Notes: generated by a model not told the origin, from the letters alone. A DNA stretch of 64,000 nt from Shewanella sp. GD04112 (GCF_029835735.1 NZ_JAOEAL010000001.1:2480001-2544000), one strand, 5' to 3'; shown: positions 32,898 to 41,588, numbered from the stretch's first letter. A program made the numbers and translations.

Positions 32898-33169
32898 GGG
32901 TGTTCAATTCAGCAAAAAGCGGCGCTGATAACTGGTTTTGTCTCCGACCGTACAACAGCAAACGGGCTGAAAGTCAGTAGCTAAAAGCGTCTAGCAGGAC
33001 GGGTCTAAGCAAAAGAAGCGCTGTAAAAAATGGTGTAAAGGTTTAAACGTCCAGAGTCGCTATAAGTTCCCGCAAAAGCGTATCGCTTCGCTCCCATCAA
33101 ACCTACGGTTTAATAATCCCTTAAAAGCCGTATTCTTTTAGATACCCGTACATAAATAAAATGGTGTAA
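32898..33169. other. Phage intergenic region, candidate replication origin (copy 2)
   Basis: Same as 24569-24840; no gene seen. Confidence 0.4.
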
Positions 33170-33177
33170 CCATGAAT

Positions 33178-33280
33178 TGATAGCAAAAAAGCAAAATATT
33201 TAGCTATTTTGCTATCATTTTATTGACTTCGACTGTGGTTTTGCTATCATTACATGGTAAGGAAAACAATTAATGATAGC
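33178..33280 (+). promoter_or_regulatory. Promoter with repeated TGATAGC operators (copy 2)
   Basis: Same as 24849-24951: four TGATAGC/GCTATCA sites, one covering the -10 hexamer TATCAT. Confidence 0.6.
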
Positions 33281-33293
33281 AAAAGGAAACAAC

Positions 33294-33599
33294 ATGAACA
33301 CATTAAATATAGACGGTTTAGTAATCGAAAAAAGTGAATTTATGGGAGTTGCAGAAGCAAGAATCGAAGTTAGCAAGCATTTAGCATTACATTCAAGAAT
33401 TGAAGAAATGAGCATGTATTGGGATGAAGAAAATGAAACATTTAAACTAATTACAGGAATTGAAAGAGCAGAATTATTCTTAAGCAAAGAAGTAGCAGAA
33501 AAGATAGCAGAATTCTTAAAAATTCCAAAATGGGCATATGACAACTACGACAACGTAGTAACACTGAAAGATGGGGAATGGATTTACACAGAAATATAA
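33294..33599 (+). CDS. Unrecognised 101-residue phage protein (copy 2)
   Basis: Identical to the protein at 24965-25270; acidic, soluble, family not recognised, expressed from the TGATAGC-controlled promoter. Confidence 0.55.
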   Translation: MNTLNIDGLVIEKSEFMGVAEARIEVSKHLALHSRIEEMSMYWDEENETFKLITGIERAELFLSKEVAEKIAEFLKIPKWAYDNYDNVVTLKDGEWIYTEI

Positions 33600-33606
33600 G
33601 AAAGAA

Positions 33607-33632
33607 AGGGGTTCTGGAGAACTGGAACCCCT
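33607..33632 (+). other. Stem-loop AGGGGTTC/GAACCCCT (copy 2)
   Basis: Same as 25278-25303; 8-bp arms and 10-nt loop without a T-run. Confidence 0.45.
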
Positions 33633-33678
33633 ACCCCCTAAACCATAACCCCATAACATCCAAACAGAGGTAAACAAA

Positions 33679-33900
33679 ATGGCAATCACAGTACGATTAA
33701 CAGAAGAACAGGAAAAACAACTTCAAGATATGATGGATCTTTTGAAGCAAGCGACAAAATCGGGTGCAATCATTTACATGATAGAAAACAGTAAAGAAAT
33801 CATCAAAAATCACCAAGCATTCTGTGAGATAAAGCGATTAGAGGCCGAAGTGAAAGATCTAGAGAAAATGATAGCAAAAGTTAAAACCGGTAAGCGTTAA
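33679..33900 (+). CDS. Ribbon-helix-helix-like protein with coiled coil (copy 2)
   Basis: Identical to the protein at 25350-25571: CopG-like N-terminus and heptad-rich C-terminus, next to the TGATAGC repeats. Confidence 0.6.
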   Translation: MAITVRLTEEQEKQLQDMMDLLKQATKSGAIIYMIENSKEIIKNHQAFCEIKRLEAEVKDLEKMIAKVKTGKR

Positions 33901-34010
33901 TTGATAGCAGTTAACGTGTCCCAGGATTAAATATTGATAGCATATGCTTTCTGCAGCGAAATAAAAATGATAGCAAAATGCGCGTCCCAGGATTAAATAT
34001 TAATAGCAGG
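33869..34010. repeat. Iterated TGATAGC sites (copy 2)
   Basis: Same as 25540-25681: TGATAGC at 33-bp intervals and the repeated GTCCCAGGATTAAATATT block. Confidence 0.65.
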
Positions 34011-34038
34011 GACGCGCACAACGCACATTATGTTACGG
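34011..34038 (+). other. dif-like site attP1 (copy 2)
   Basis: Same as 25682-25709: XerC-like arm GACGCGCACAA, centre CGCACA, XerD-like arm TTATGTTACGG. Confidence 0.75.
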
Positions 34039-34129
34039 GTAAAAATCCTCTAGAGCGATTCTCGCAAGCTCGCCCACCCTCCACGAATATTTTTATCGGT
34101 TAGTGCTGCGCATTATACAAACCGCAAAC

Positions 34130-34162
34130 CCTCAACATAACGTCTACCACATTGTGCGCAAC
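34130..34162 (-). other. Right edge of prophage array (attR)
   Basis: CCTCAACATAA, 11-bp centre CGTCTACCACA, then TTGTGCGCAAC. The last arm differs from the other two copies (TTGTGCGCATC) and should be the original host XerC arm. The pre-integration host dif can therefore be rebuilt from the left site's XerD arm and centre plus this arm. Confidence 0.8.
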
Positions 34163-34197
34163 TTTGTGTGAGAGGGATTTGGGATGCCAACACAGCA

Positions 34198-35493
34198 CTA
34201 GTCAATGCCTTGTAGATGGTCTAATGGCTTATTGAAGGCGCTTTCGTGTCGTTCGATTTGTGTGGTGTGCAAATATTTCGATGTGGTGTCGATACTCTCA
34301 TGGCCAGCATCGGCTTGCACGTGTGACAACGGCCGACGATTGATATTGATGTCATGAGTGATCCCTGTGTGCCGGATATTATGCGCGGTGAGTTTTCGCA
34401 TTTGCTCGGCATCGTGATTAAAGCCATCGGCTTGCGCGTTATCTGCCGCGAGATTGATAATGGTCTGAATATCTTCGCGGATTTGCCTGATCCCAAGATT
34501 GGCATTCACAAGACCCGCGTCGCGGCCACGACCGGCGGCGCGATGACGTACGAACAAAGGATGATGTTCGCCTTGGTTTGGAAAATCAGGCAGCCCTAAA
34601 AATTGCCGATATTTGACTAAACCATCGAGTAATGCCTTAGAAATCGCCACGCTGCGTTTTTTGCCGCCTTTACTGAGTGGAATGTGAAAACTCCAAATAC
34701 CTGTCTGTGGATTTTGCCTAAATTGCCCCATAACCGGTGAATAGCCAACCCGCGCCGAAACATCCGAAATGCGCAGATAACAGGAATAAATCAATGAAAT
34801 CAAGAATAAACTACGTTGATGCAACTCTGGGGACTCAGTAGCCAATTGAGTGACGGTACTCATAACATAGGACCACTGTAACTCTGTGAAAGCCAAGCTA
34901 TTTTCTTCTTCCTCTGTTTGCCTTTGATACTGCTTATTCTGCGCAAAACGGCTGTGATTCAACCAAATTTGCGCGGAATTACGCTCGCAAAACTCCTCAC
35001 TTATTAAGTAACTGTAAAACGAGGATAAAATGGCAATCTTGGTTTTTAACGCATTATCGCTCAACACATAGGGTTGAATTTGACCTAACTGTTTCTTGCC
35101 CACAAATGGCCGCCAAAGACTGTTTGGTACCCGTTCATCGCGCAATTTGTCCAATTTAAATTGTGGCACATTAAAATAACCGATCAGTTCCAGCGGCGGC
35201 GCCAAGCAGTAATCCACATAACGACTCATATCCTTACGTAGCACCTGTGTGGGTGACATTTTCGCGACATCAAAGCACCAATGCAGGAACGTGGTCAGTT
35301 CACTTCGATAGGCTTTATAGTTGTTTTCACTGTGTTTTTGCTCGAACAACCAATCAGTTGCGTGTTCCATCACTAAACCCGCATCGGGCACATCAGATAA
35401 GCTGACTTGAGTGATGTATTGATTCACCACACTGTTGCCATATTGTATGAATTCAATTGAATCAAACAGAGGTAAAACTGGAGGTAGCTGCAT
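34198..35493 (-). CDS. Site-specific tyrosine recombinase (chromosomal)
   Basis: The 431-residue protein has an N-terminal SAM-like core-binding domain (about residues 40-180) and a C-terminal catalytic domain. Expected catalytic residues are visible: Arg in SCYLRISDVSAR, Lys in the PLSKGGKKRSV strand, HNIRHTG (HxxR), GHESIDTT (His), and the nucleophilic Tyr in SKYLHTTQ. It lies 36 bp outside the right end of the prophage array, and its sequence is not repeated there, so it is chromosomal rather than phage-encoded. It is longer than XerC/XerD (about 300). Its natural substrate is unknown; closeness to dif is notable. It is preceded on its strand by a small cysteine-rich gene. Confidence 0.85.
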   Translation of the reverse strand: MQLPPVLPLFDSIEFIQYGNSVVNQYITQVSLSDVPDAGLVMEHATDWLFEQKHSENNYKAYRSELTTFLHWCFDVAKMSPTQVLRKDMSRYVDYCLAPPLELIGYFNVPQFKLDKLRDERVPNSLWRPFVGKKQLGQIQPYVLSDNALKTKIAILSSFYSYLISEEFCERNSAQIWLNHSRFAQNKQYQRQTEEEENSLAFTELQWSYVMSTVTQLATESPELHQRSLFLISLIYSCYLRISDVSARVGYSPVMGQFRQNPQTGIWSFHIPLSKGGKKRSVAISKALLDGLVKYRQFLGLPDFPNQGEHHPLFVRHRAAGRGRDAGLVNANLGIRQIREDIQTIINLAADNAQADGFNHDAEQMRKLTAHNIRHTGITHDININRRPLSHVQADAGHESIDTTSKYLHTTQIERHESAFNKPLDHLQGID

Positions 35494-35554
35494 ATTAACT
35501 TTAAAATTTAACTATTTATTGCATGATAATACTTAAACGCAAATGCCGATAACG

Positions 35555-35773
35555 TTATTTATCGGCATTAACCAAAAACTCAATTTGCGAACAGTTTGTT
35601 TGCGTACATTGCTGGCAACTAATGCGTTTTTGACAGCAAATCAGGCAAAGCTGCCAGACTTTACGTTTAGATTGACTATCGAGACACGAGAAATCCGCCG
35701 CACATAACTTACCTTCACGGATAAGCTGCGCGAGTTTCTCCTCAGAAATCGATAAATTGATCCGCTCGGCCAT
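35555..35773 (-). CDS. Small cysteine-rich protein
   Basis: The 72-residue protein starts MAERINLSISEEKLAQLIREG and contains nine cysteines, several in CxxC or CC arrangements (LCLICCQKRISCQQCTQTNC). The second half probably binds zinc or an iron-sulfur cluster. No larger family was recognised. It precedes the tyrosine recombinase on the same strand with a 61-nt gap, so they may be co-transcribed. It could be a regulator or partner of that recombinase; this is a guess from position only. Confidence 0.65.
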   Translation of the reverse strand: MAERINLSISEEKLAQLIREGKLCAADFSCLDSQSKRKVWQLCLICCQKRISCQQCTQTNCSQIEFLVNADK

Positions 35774-35943
35774 ATAAATCCCCTGCTAATAATCCTGTTT
35801 CGATAATACCAAGATGAGAATAATTCTCAATAATCTTAATTCAATAATGCTAACTCCCCCACTTTATTAATTTTTTCAACTTATCCGATTGGCTTCTACT
35901 ACACTCTAACTGTGTGATGCTCCTTTATGTGATGAGGTATCGG

Positions 35944-37521
35944 ATGGTGATTGATCTTGCAAACAAAAAGCCGTTGTTCTCCGCGAAGAAAGCCACAGAA
36001 ATATCCCCCGCTGCCGCTCCGTGGAAGATCCTTGTTGTTGATGATGAACCCGATGTCCACACAGTCACCAAACTTGCTCTTTCACGTTTTCGACTCGATG
36101 GCCGTGCCCTCACCTTTATTAATGCCTACAGTGGTGAACAGGCCAAAGAACTGCTCGCACAGGAGCAAGACATTGCCGTCGCCTTTATCGATGTGGTGAT
36201 GGAGAGCGACCATGCTGGGCTCGAGCTGGTCAAATGGATCCGCGAAGTGCAAGTGAACAAAAATATTCGACTCATTCTGCGCACCGGCCAGCCAGGACAA
36301 GCCCCCGAAGAAGATGTGATAGTCAATTACGATATTAATGATTACAAAGCAAAATCTGAGCTTGATTCCCGTAAGCTGATGACCAGCGTCTACTCTTCAT
36401 TACGCTCGTACCGCGATATTATGGAAATCGAACAAGCAAGACGCGCGCAAATGAATCACAGAATAGGTTTAGAGCGGGTACTTGAGGCCACCTCGGGCTT
36501 GTTTGAACTGCGAACGCTACATAAGTTTGCCGATGGACTCCTTACACAAGTCGCCACCCTACTCAACCTCGATACTGAAACCTTATTACTCACCTGCAAT
36601 GCGATGGATGCGATCAGCGGCCATGTGGATTCGGCCGAAATCGAAATCCTCGCGGGAACAGGCCAGTTTGCCAATAGCCCTCCTCATAAAGAACTCCCTG
36701 AGCATATTGGTAAATTACTACGTAGCGCCTTAATCCAAAAACGCTGCCTATACGAAGACAATTGTTTTGTGGGTTACTTCCCGACAAAGAGCGGGCTTAT
36801 CAATCTACTCTATATGGATGGCATTGATAAAATAGATGATTTGGACAAAAAACTGGTCGATATCTTTGCGATAAACGTCGGGGTTGCGTTTGAGAATCTA
36901 CTCCTGAATCAGGAAGTTGAAGATACCCAATCAGAACTGATCCTGCGCTTAGGCGATGTGGTTGAGAGTCGTTCTAAAGAGGCCGCCAATCATGTTAAAC
37001 GCATGGCGGAATATTGTGCCCAGCTAGCGTTATTGGCTGGGTTAACCGAAATCGAAGCCGACTTGCTGCGCCGCGCTTCACCTATGCACGATATAGGTAA
37101 AATCGCGATCCCCGATGCGGTGTTACTCAAACCCGGTAAATTAGATGATCAAGAATGGTCAGTGATGCGCCAACATCCGACTATTGGCTATCAAATTCTC
37201 GCAAATTCCGAGCGGCCGATCCTTAAAGCGGCGGCGATTATCGCCCTACAACACCATGAAAAATATGACGGCTCTGGCTATCCAGGCAATTTACAACAAG
37301 ATCAAATTCACATTTTCGCCCGCATCGTTGCTATCGCCGATGTGTTCGATGCCCTGTCTCACGCCCGTTGCTATAAAGCCGCATGGCCATTAAACGAAGT
37401 GATAGATGAAATGCGCAAAGGTGCGGGTAAGCATTTTGACCCCGATTTGCTGGAACTCTTTATCAATAACATCGATATTTTCGTGCGGGTCAAAGAGAGT
37501 TGGAAGGATCATGACGAATAA
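35944..37521 (+). CDS. Response regulator with DUF3369 and HD-GYP domain (cyclic-di-GMP phosphodiesterase)
   Basis: The 525-residue protein has an N-terminal receiver domain (KILVVDDEPDVHTV at about 26, phospho-acceptor Asp in VAFIDVVM near 85). A DUF3369 sensor-like domain follows (about 170-320), then a C-terminal HD-GYP domain with HDIGKIAIPDAVL, the second half HHEKYDGSGYPGNL and downstream ADVFDALSHARCY. HD-GYP enzymes degrade cyclic-di-GMP, affecting biofilm and motility. I chose ATG 35944 behind GAGGT; the frame opens 30 nt earlier with GTG. No histidine kinase is adjacent, so it is probably an orphan regulator. Confidence 0.9.
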   Translation: MVIDLANKKPLFSAKKATEISPAAAPWKILVVDDEPDVHTVTKLALSRFRLDGRALTFINAYSGEQAKELLAQEQDIAVAFIDVVMESDHAGLELVKWIREVQVNKNIRLILRTGQPGQAPEEDVIVNYDINDYKAKSELDSRKLMTSVYSSLRSYRDIMEIEQARRAQMNHRIGLERVLEATSGLFELRTLHKFADGLLTQVATLLNLDTETLLLTCNAMDAISGHVDSAEIEILAGTGQFANSPPHKELPEHIGKLLRSALIQKRCLYEDNCFVGYFPTKSGLINLLYMDGIDKIDDLDKKLVDIFAINVGVAFENLLLNQEVEDTQSELILRLGDVVESRSKEAANHVKRMAEYCAQLALLAGLTEIEADLLRRASPMHDIGKIAIPDAVLLKPGKLDDQEWSVMRQHPTIGYQILANSERPILKAAAIIALQHHEKYDGSGYPGNLQQDQIHIFARIVAIADVFDALSHARCYKAAWPLNEVIDEMRKGAGKHFDPDLLELFINNIDIFVRVKESWKDHDE

Positions 37522-37629
37522 TGAAAATAAGCTTAAAAATCAGTAGAAAATTCATCATTATTCGCCATATCAACGCGTTTATTCGTTTAAATTGACCAAC
37601 AGGGGTTTAATAGGAGTTAATTCCCCTGC

Positions 37630-38115
37630 TTAGTGAGGATTATCGGCAAGAAAGTCAAAAATAACGGCGTGCTCCTCTCCGTTTCGGTTAAAACGGATAA
37701 ATCCTCGCCACACCATGTATCCGCTGCTGCAAGAACCGTAAATCATCTGTCCTTCATAGTGAGTTTTATTCAGTTCATTAAGATTGACAGGAATAATGCC
37801 CATAAACATATCTCGACCTTCTAAACGTATCTGAAGATTGTCAATCGGCTCTGAGGTTAATAGCTTCAATATTAATGGCTTTTCGCTCGGCGCATGGGCT
37901 GGTGACAGGCTAATTCGCAGTTCAACACCCGCGACGTTTTTAATGCAATCCCCCTGTGTAAAAGCACAAAGTGTTGGGTCTACAGCCTTTGTTTCGACCT
38001 GTTGCGTGGCTTTTTCATTACAAGCTGTGAGATTCATCATAACTAGCATGATGGATAGCGGAAGAAGTTTGCGAGTAAGCACAAAAATTAACCTTGTGAT
38101 GCAAGATGTTAACAT
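37630..38115 (-). CDS. Putative lipoprotein of unknown function
   Basis: The 161-residue protein has a hydrophobic N-terminus and a lipobox (MMNLTAC) with the acylated Cys near residue 32, followed by a soluble domain rich in beta-strands. Paired cysteines are visible (LCAFTQGDC, and GSCSSGY near the end). The long N-terminus before the lipobox suggests the true start may be the GTG twelve codons in. The EtrA/FNR box at 38129-38142 lies just upstream of its start, so it may share oxygen-dependent control with the divergent cco operon. A copper or oxidase-related role is possible but unsupported. Confidence 0.65.
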   Translation of the reverse strand: MLTSCITRLIFVLTRKLLPLSIMLVMMNLTACNEKATQQVETKAVDPTLCAFTQGDCIKNVAGVELRISLSPAHAPSEKPLILKLLTSEPIDNLQIRLEGRDMFMGIIPVNLNELNKTHYEGQMIYGSCSSGYMVWRGFIRFNRNGEEHAVIFDFLADNPH

Positions 38116-38128
38116 TCTATGGCGTAGG

Positions 38129-38176
38129 TTGATCTAGATCAACTTTCCAGACCCCATCTTTGGTATCTTTTTTGAC
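38129..38176 (+). promoter_or_regulatory. Perfect EtrA/FNR box and promoter upstream of ccoN
   Basis: TTGATCTAGATCAA at 38129-38142 matches the FNR consensus TTGATNNNNATCAA at all positions. A -10-like TATCTT at 38164-38169 puts the box centre about 41 bp before the predicted transcription start near 38176, the class II activation distance. It also sits 14 bp upstream of the divergent lipoprotein gene and may repress or regulate that. Confidence 0.75.
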
Positions 38177-38341
38177 ATGGCTCAAGTATCATTGCGAAAC
38201 CTCATATTTGAGCACAAATGTGTAGGGTAACGCATTGACATGGCTTCACAACCCTAATAGGGAAGTGGGCTTTGTGTCATATATAACAGGTAAAGCTTGT
38301 CTTTACTAAAAGTAAAAGTAATAAGCAGTGGAAGCATTATG

Positions 38342-39775
38342 ATGAACCATTCCCAGCCAACAGGCGCTGATTACAATTACACCATTGTCCGCCAATTTGC
38401 CTTAACCACAGTTTTGTGGGGTATTGTTGGTATGTCAGTCGGTGTATTAATTGCGGCTCAGTTAATCTGGCCACATCTGAACTTTGATACTCCTTGGTTT
38501 ACGTATAGTCGCTTGCGACCATTACATACCAATGCGGTTATCTTCGCGTTCGGAACATCAGCCCTCTTTGCAACATCCTATTATGTCGTACAACGCACCT
38601 GTCAAACCCGACTATTTGCACCTAAATTAGCTGCATTTACGTTTTGGGGATGGCAAGCCATCATTCTGTCAGCAGCAATCACTCTGCCAATGGGTTACAC
38701 CAGTGGTAAAGAATATGCTGAATTAGAATGGCCAATCGATATCGCCATCACCATCGTTTGGGTCTCCTATGCAATAGTGTTCTTCGGCACTATTATCAAA
38801 CGAACAACATCGCATATTTACGTAGCGAACTGGTTCTTTGGTGCATTTATCATTACGGTTGCCGTGCTTCACATCGTGAACTCTATGGCCGTTCCTGTTA
38901 GCTTGTTCAAGTCATACTCTATGTACAGTGGCGCGGTCGATGCCATGGTGCAATGGTGGTATGGTCACAACGCGGTAGGCTTCCTGTTAACCGCAGGCTT
39001 CTTAGGTATGATGTACTACTTCGTTCCTAAGCAAGCGGGTCGTCCTGTTTACTCATATCGTCTGTCTATCGTGCACTTCTGGGCACTGATCGCACTGTAC
39101 ATTTGGGCAGGTCCTCACCACTTACACTACACTGCCCTGCCAGACTGGACTCAGTCGTTAGGTATGGTGATGTCACTGATCCTGTTCGCACCATCTTGGG
39201 GTGGTATGATCAACGGTATCATGACCTTATCTGGTGCATGGCACAAACTGCGTACTGACCCAGTACTGCGTTTCTTAGTGGTTTCGCTGTCTTTCTACGG
39301 TATGTCGACCTTCGAAGGTCCGATGATGGCCATTAAGACAGTTAACGCTTTATCTCACTACACAGACTGGACTGTAGGTCACGTTCACTCAGGCGCGCTA
39401 GGCTGGGTGGCAATGGTGTCTATCGGTTCTCTGTATCACTTGATCCCAGTACTATTCGGCCATGGCCGTATGTACAGCATCAAGTTAGTTAACGTGCATT
39501 TCTGGTTAGCAACTATCGGTACTGTTCTTTACATCGTGTCTATGTGGATTTCGGGTGTAATGCAGGGTCTGATGTGGCGTGCAGTTAACGCTGACGGTAC
39601 TTTGACTTATAGCTTTGTTGAAAGTCTGGAAGCTTCTTATCCTTTCTACTTCGTACGTTTCCTCGGCGGTTGTTTCTTCTTAACCGGTATGCTGATCATG
39701 GCATACAACGTGATCCGTACTGTGAAAGCCTCTAAAGATTCATTGCCAGCACTGGCTGAAGCAAAAGCGGCTTAA
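38342..39775 (+). CDS. ccoN: cbb3-type cytochrome c oxidase subunit I
   Basis: This is the catalytic subunit of the high-affinity cbb3 oxidase, which reduces oxygen to water and pumps protons across the inner membrane. The 477-residue product has about 12 membrane segments and the expected metal-binding histidines: a heme b ligand in RPLHTNAVIFAFG, CuB and heme ligands in WYGHNAVGF, GPHHLHYT, and the pair in VGHVHSGALGWV. I chose ATG 38342; the adjacent ATG at 38339 is equally possible, and the ORF opens earlier without a ribosome site. It is the first gene of ccoNOQP, preceded by an FNR box. Confidence 0.95.
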   Translation: MNHSQPTGADYNYTIVRQFALTTVLWGIVGMSVGVLIAAQLIWPHLNFDTPWFTYSRLRPLHTNAVIFAFGTSALFATSYYVVQRTCQTRLFAPKLAAFTFWGWQAIILSAAITLPMGYTSGKEYAELEWPIDIAITIVWVSYAIVFFGTIIKRTTSHIYVANWFFGAFIITVAVLHIVNSMAVPVSLFKSYSMYSGAVDAMVQWWYGHNAVGFLLTAGFLGMMYYFVPKQAGRPVYSYRLSIVHFWALIALYIWAGPHHLHYTALPDWTQSLGMVMSLILFAPSWGGMINGIMTLSGAWHKLRTDPVLRFLVVSLSFYGMSTFEGPMMAIKTVNALSHYTDWTVGHVHSGALGWVAMVSIGSLYHLIPVLFGHGRMYSIKLVNVHFWLATIGTVLYIVSMWISGVMQGLMWRAVNADGTLTYSFVESLEASYPFYFVRFLGGCFFLTGMLIMAYNVIRTVKASKDSLPALAEAKAA

Positions 39776-39787
39776 GGAGCAAACTCG

Positions 39788-40414
39788 ATGAAATTTAATC
39801 ATGAGATAGTTGAAAAAAACATCGGTTTGTTAGCGATCTTCACTGTTATCGCTATCAGCTTCGGTAGCTTGGTAGAAATCACGCCGCTGATTTTCCAAAA
39901 AGATACCACTGAGCCTGTTGAAGGTTTGAAACCTTACACTGCCCTGCAACTTGAAGGCCGTGACATCTATGTGCGTGAAGGTTGCTACAACTGCCACAGC
40001 CAGATGATCCGTCCTTTACGTGCAGAGACTGAACGTTACGGTCACTACTCTGTTGCCGGTGAATCTGTTTGGGATCACCCATTCCAATGGGGTTCTAAGC
40101 GTACTGGTCCAGACTTGGCCCGTGTTGGCGGTCGCTACAGCGATAAATGGCATGAAGTTCACTTAATCGATCCTCGTGCTGTGGTCCCTCAATCGAATAT
40201 GCCAGGCTTCCCATGGCTTGCTGAAAACAAGTTAGACGGCAAGTTAACCGGCGACAAGATGACTATTCTGCGTAACATGCACAAAGGCGGTTACAAAGGT
40301 AATGATCTTTACACCGATGAAGAAATCGCAGGCGCGCAGAAAGCTGTTGAAGGTAAAACAGAGCTGGAAGCCTTGATTGCATATCTTCAGTCTTTGGGTC
40401 ACGCACTCAAATAA
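39788..40414 (+). CDS. ccoO: cbb3-type cytochrome c oxidase subunit II (mono-heme)
   Basis: The 208-residue membrane-anchored c-type cytochrome passes electrons to CcoN. It has one N-terminal membrane segment (GLLAIFTVIAISFGSLVEI) and the heme c motif CYNCH near residue 76. The axial methionine is likely in the NMPGFPWL segment. It begins 12 nt after ccoN with its own AAGGAG ribosome site, so it is translated from the same transcript. Length and layout are normal for the family. Confidence 0.95.
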   Translation: MKFNHEIVEKNIGLLAIFTVIAISFGSLVEITPLIFQKDTTEPVEGLKPYTALQLEGRDIYVREGCYNCHSQMIRPLRAETERYGHYSVAGESVWDHPFQWGSKRTGPDLARVGGRYSDKWHEVHLIDPRAVVPQSNMPGFPWLAENKLDGKLTGDKMTILRNMHKGGYKGNDLYTDEEIAGAQKAVEGKTELEALIAYLQSLGHALK

Positions 40415-40425
40415 GGAGGCAATAT

Positions 40426-40602
40426 ATGGATTACGGCACATTACAAGGTATTTTAACCATCATTGTGATGCTGACCTTCGTCGGTATATTTGCTTGGGCA
40501 TATAGCTCGCGTCGTCAAAAATCCTTTGATGAAGCAGCGAATCTTGTGTTTTCCGATGAGGAAATCAGCAAGGAATCGAAGGACTCAGGAGAGAATAAGT
40601 GA
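40426..40602 (+). CDS. ccoQ: CcoQ, small cbb3 oxidase subunit
   Basis: The 58-residue protein begins MDYGTLQGILTIIVMLTFVG, with one membrane segment, then a basic turn (YSSRRQKS) and an acidic tail. CcoQ stabilises the cbb3 complex. AAGGAGG lies 7 nt upstream of ATG. The stop overlaps the ccoP start (TGATG), so translation is coupled. Position between ccoO and ccoP is diagnostic. Confidence 0.93.
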   Translation: MDYGTLQGILTIIVMLTFVGIFAWAYSSRRQKSFDEAANLVFSDEEISKESKDSGENK

Positions 40603-41570
40603 TGAGTAGCTTCTGGAGTATTTGGATTAGCGTACTCTCGTTAATTGTGATCGCAGGATGTTTTCTGTTGCTGCGTGTGTGTTCAAAGAACACCACGGAT
40701 GTCAAAGAAGGCGAATCTATGGGTCACAGTTTCGATGGTATCGAAGAACTCAATAACCCACTGCCAAAATGGTGGAGTTATATGTTCTATATCACTATCG
40801 TGTTTGGCCTGGTTTACTTAGCCCTCTTCCCAGGTTTAGGTAACTATAAAGGTCTACTGAACTGGACCAGCTCTAACCAGAGCATTGGTACAGAGAAAGG
40901 TATTAAAGCCGATTCTGCAGCAGCGGTTGAGCTGGCAGCAAAAGAAGGCATGTACGTTCAGTATGACCAAGAAGTTAAACACGCTAACGAAAAATATGGC
41001 CCAATCTTCGCGGCTTACTTGGCTACACCACTCGAAGAGTTAGTGAAAAACCAAGAAGCGTTGAAAGTGGGCGGCCGTTTGTTCCTACAAAACTGCGCGC
41101 AGTGCCATGGCTCTGACGCACGTGGTAGCAAAGGCTTCCCTAACCTGACCGACAGTGATTGGTTATACGGTGGCGATTTAGCAACCATCAAGACCACTAT
41201 CATGAACGGTCGTCATGGCATGATGCCACCAAAAGGTGGTTTGCCAATCGACGATAGCGAAATTGCTGGTCTGGCCGAGTACGTAGTTAAGTTATCTGGC
41301 CGTGAGCACGACGAGAAACTCGCCGCTCAAGGTCAAGGTTCATTCATGAAAGGTTGTTTTGCGTGTCACGGTATGGACGCAAAAGGCAACAAACTCATGG
41401 GCGCACCTAACTTAACTGACGATGTTTGGTTATATGGCGGTAGCCGTGGTGTGATCGAAGAAACGATCAAACACGGCCGTGCAGGCGTGATGCCAGCATG
41501 GAAAGACGTTCTCGGTGAAGAGAAAGTCCACGTGATCGCAGCTTATGTTTATAGCTTGTCAAACAAGTAA
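40602..41570 (+). CDS. ccoP: cbb3-type cytochrome c oxidase subunit III (di-heme)
   Basis: The 322-residue protein has two N-terminal hydrophobic segments (IWISVLSLIVIAGCFLLL, and one at about residues 60-80 after the NPLPKWW motif) and a periplasmic part with two heme c motifs, CAQCH near 166 and CFACH near 250. Axial methionines are likely in the HGMMPPKGG and AGVMPAW segments. It receives electrons from soluble cytochrome c. The start used overlaps ccoQ; GTG one codon earlier is possible. A strong terminator follows at 41589, ending the ccoNOQP transcript. Confidence 0.95.
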   Translation: MSSFWSIWISVLSLIVIAGCFLLLRVCSKNTTDVKEGESMGHSFDGIEELNNPLPKWWSYMFYITIVFGLVYLALFPGLGNYKGLLNWTSSNQSIGTEKGIKADSAAAVELAAKEGMYVQYDQEVKHANEKYGPIFAAYLATPLEELVKNQEALKVGGRLFLQNCAQCHGSDARGSKGFPNLTDSDWLYGGDLATIKTTIMNGRHGMMPPKGGLPIDDSEIAGLAEYVVKLSGREHDEKLAAQGQGSFMKGCFACHGMDAKGNKLMGAPNLTDDVWLYGGSRGVIEETIKHGRAGVMPAWKDVLGEEKVHVIAAYVYSLSNK

Positions 41571-41588
41571 TTAGATGTGAGTAACGCT

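Larger units (their letters stand above)
25823..34151 (-). mobile_element. Inovirus prophage, copy 2 (8329 bp)
   Basis: This is a second unit in direct tandem, with the same genes and the same protein sequences as copy 1; every coordinate is shifted by 8329. Tandem prophages let a rolling-circle nick in one copy run to the same site in the next, releasing a full phage genome without excision. This matters for phages whose integrated ends cannot recombine back. Confidence 0.9.

Noticed and set aside
17494..34151. Tandem prophage as an assembly artefact
   Set aside because: The two outer junctions and the internal junction are all different and follow the logic of dif integration, though long reads would be needed to fix the copy number.
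34198..35493. Integrase of the inovirus
   Set aside because: It is outside the repeated 8329-bp unit and the phage carries dif-like sites for host XerCD, so it is chromosomal.
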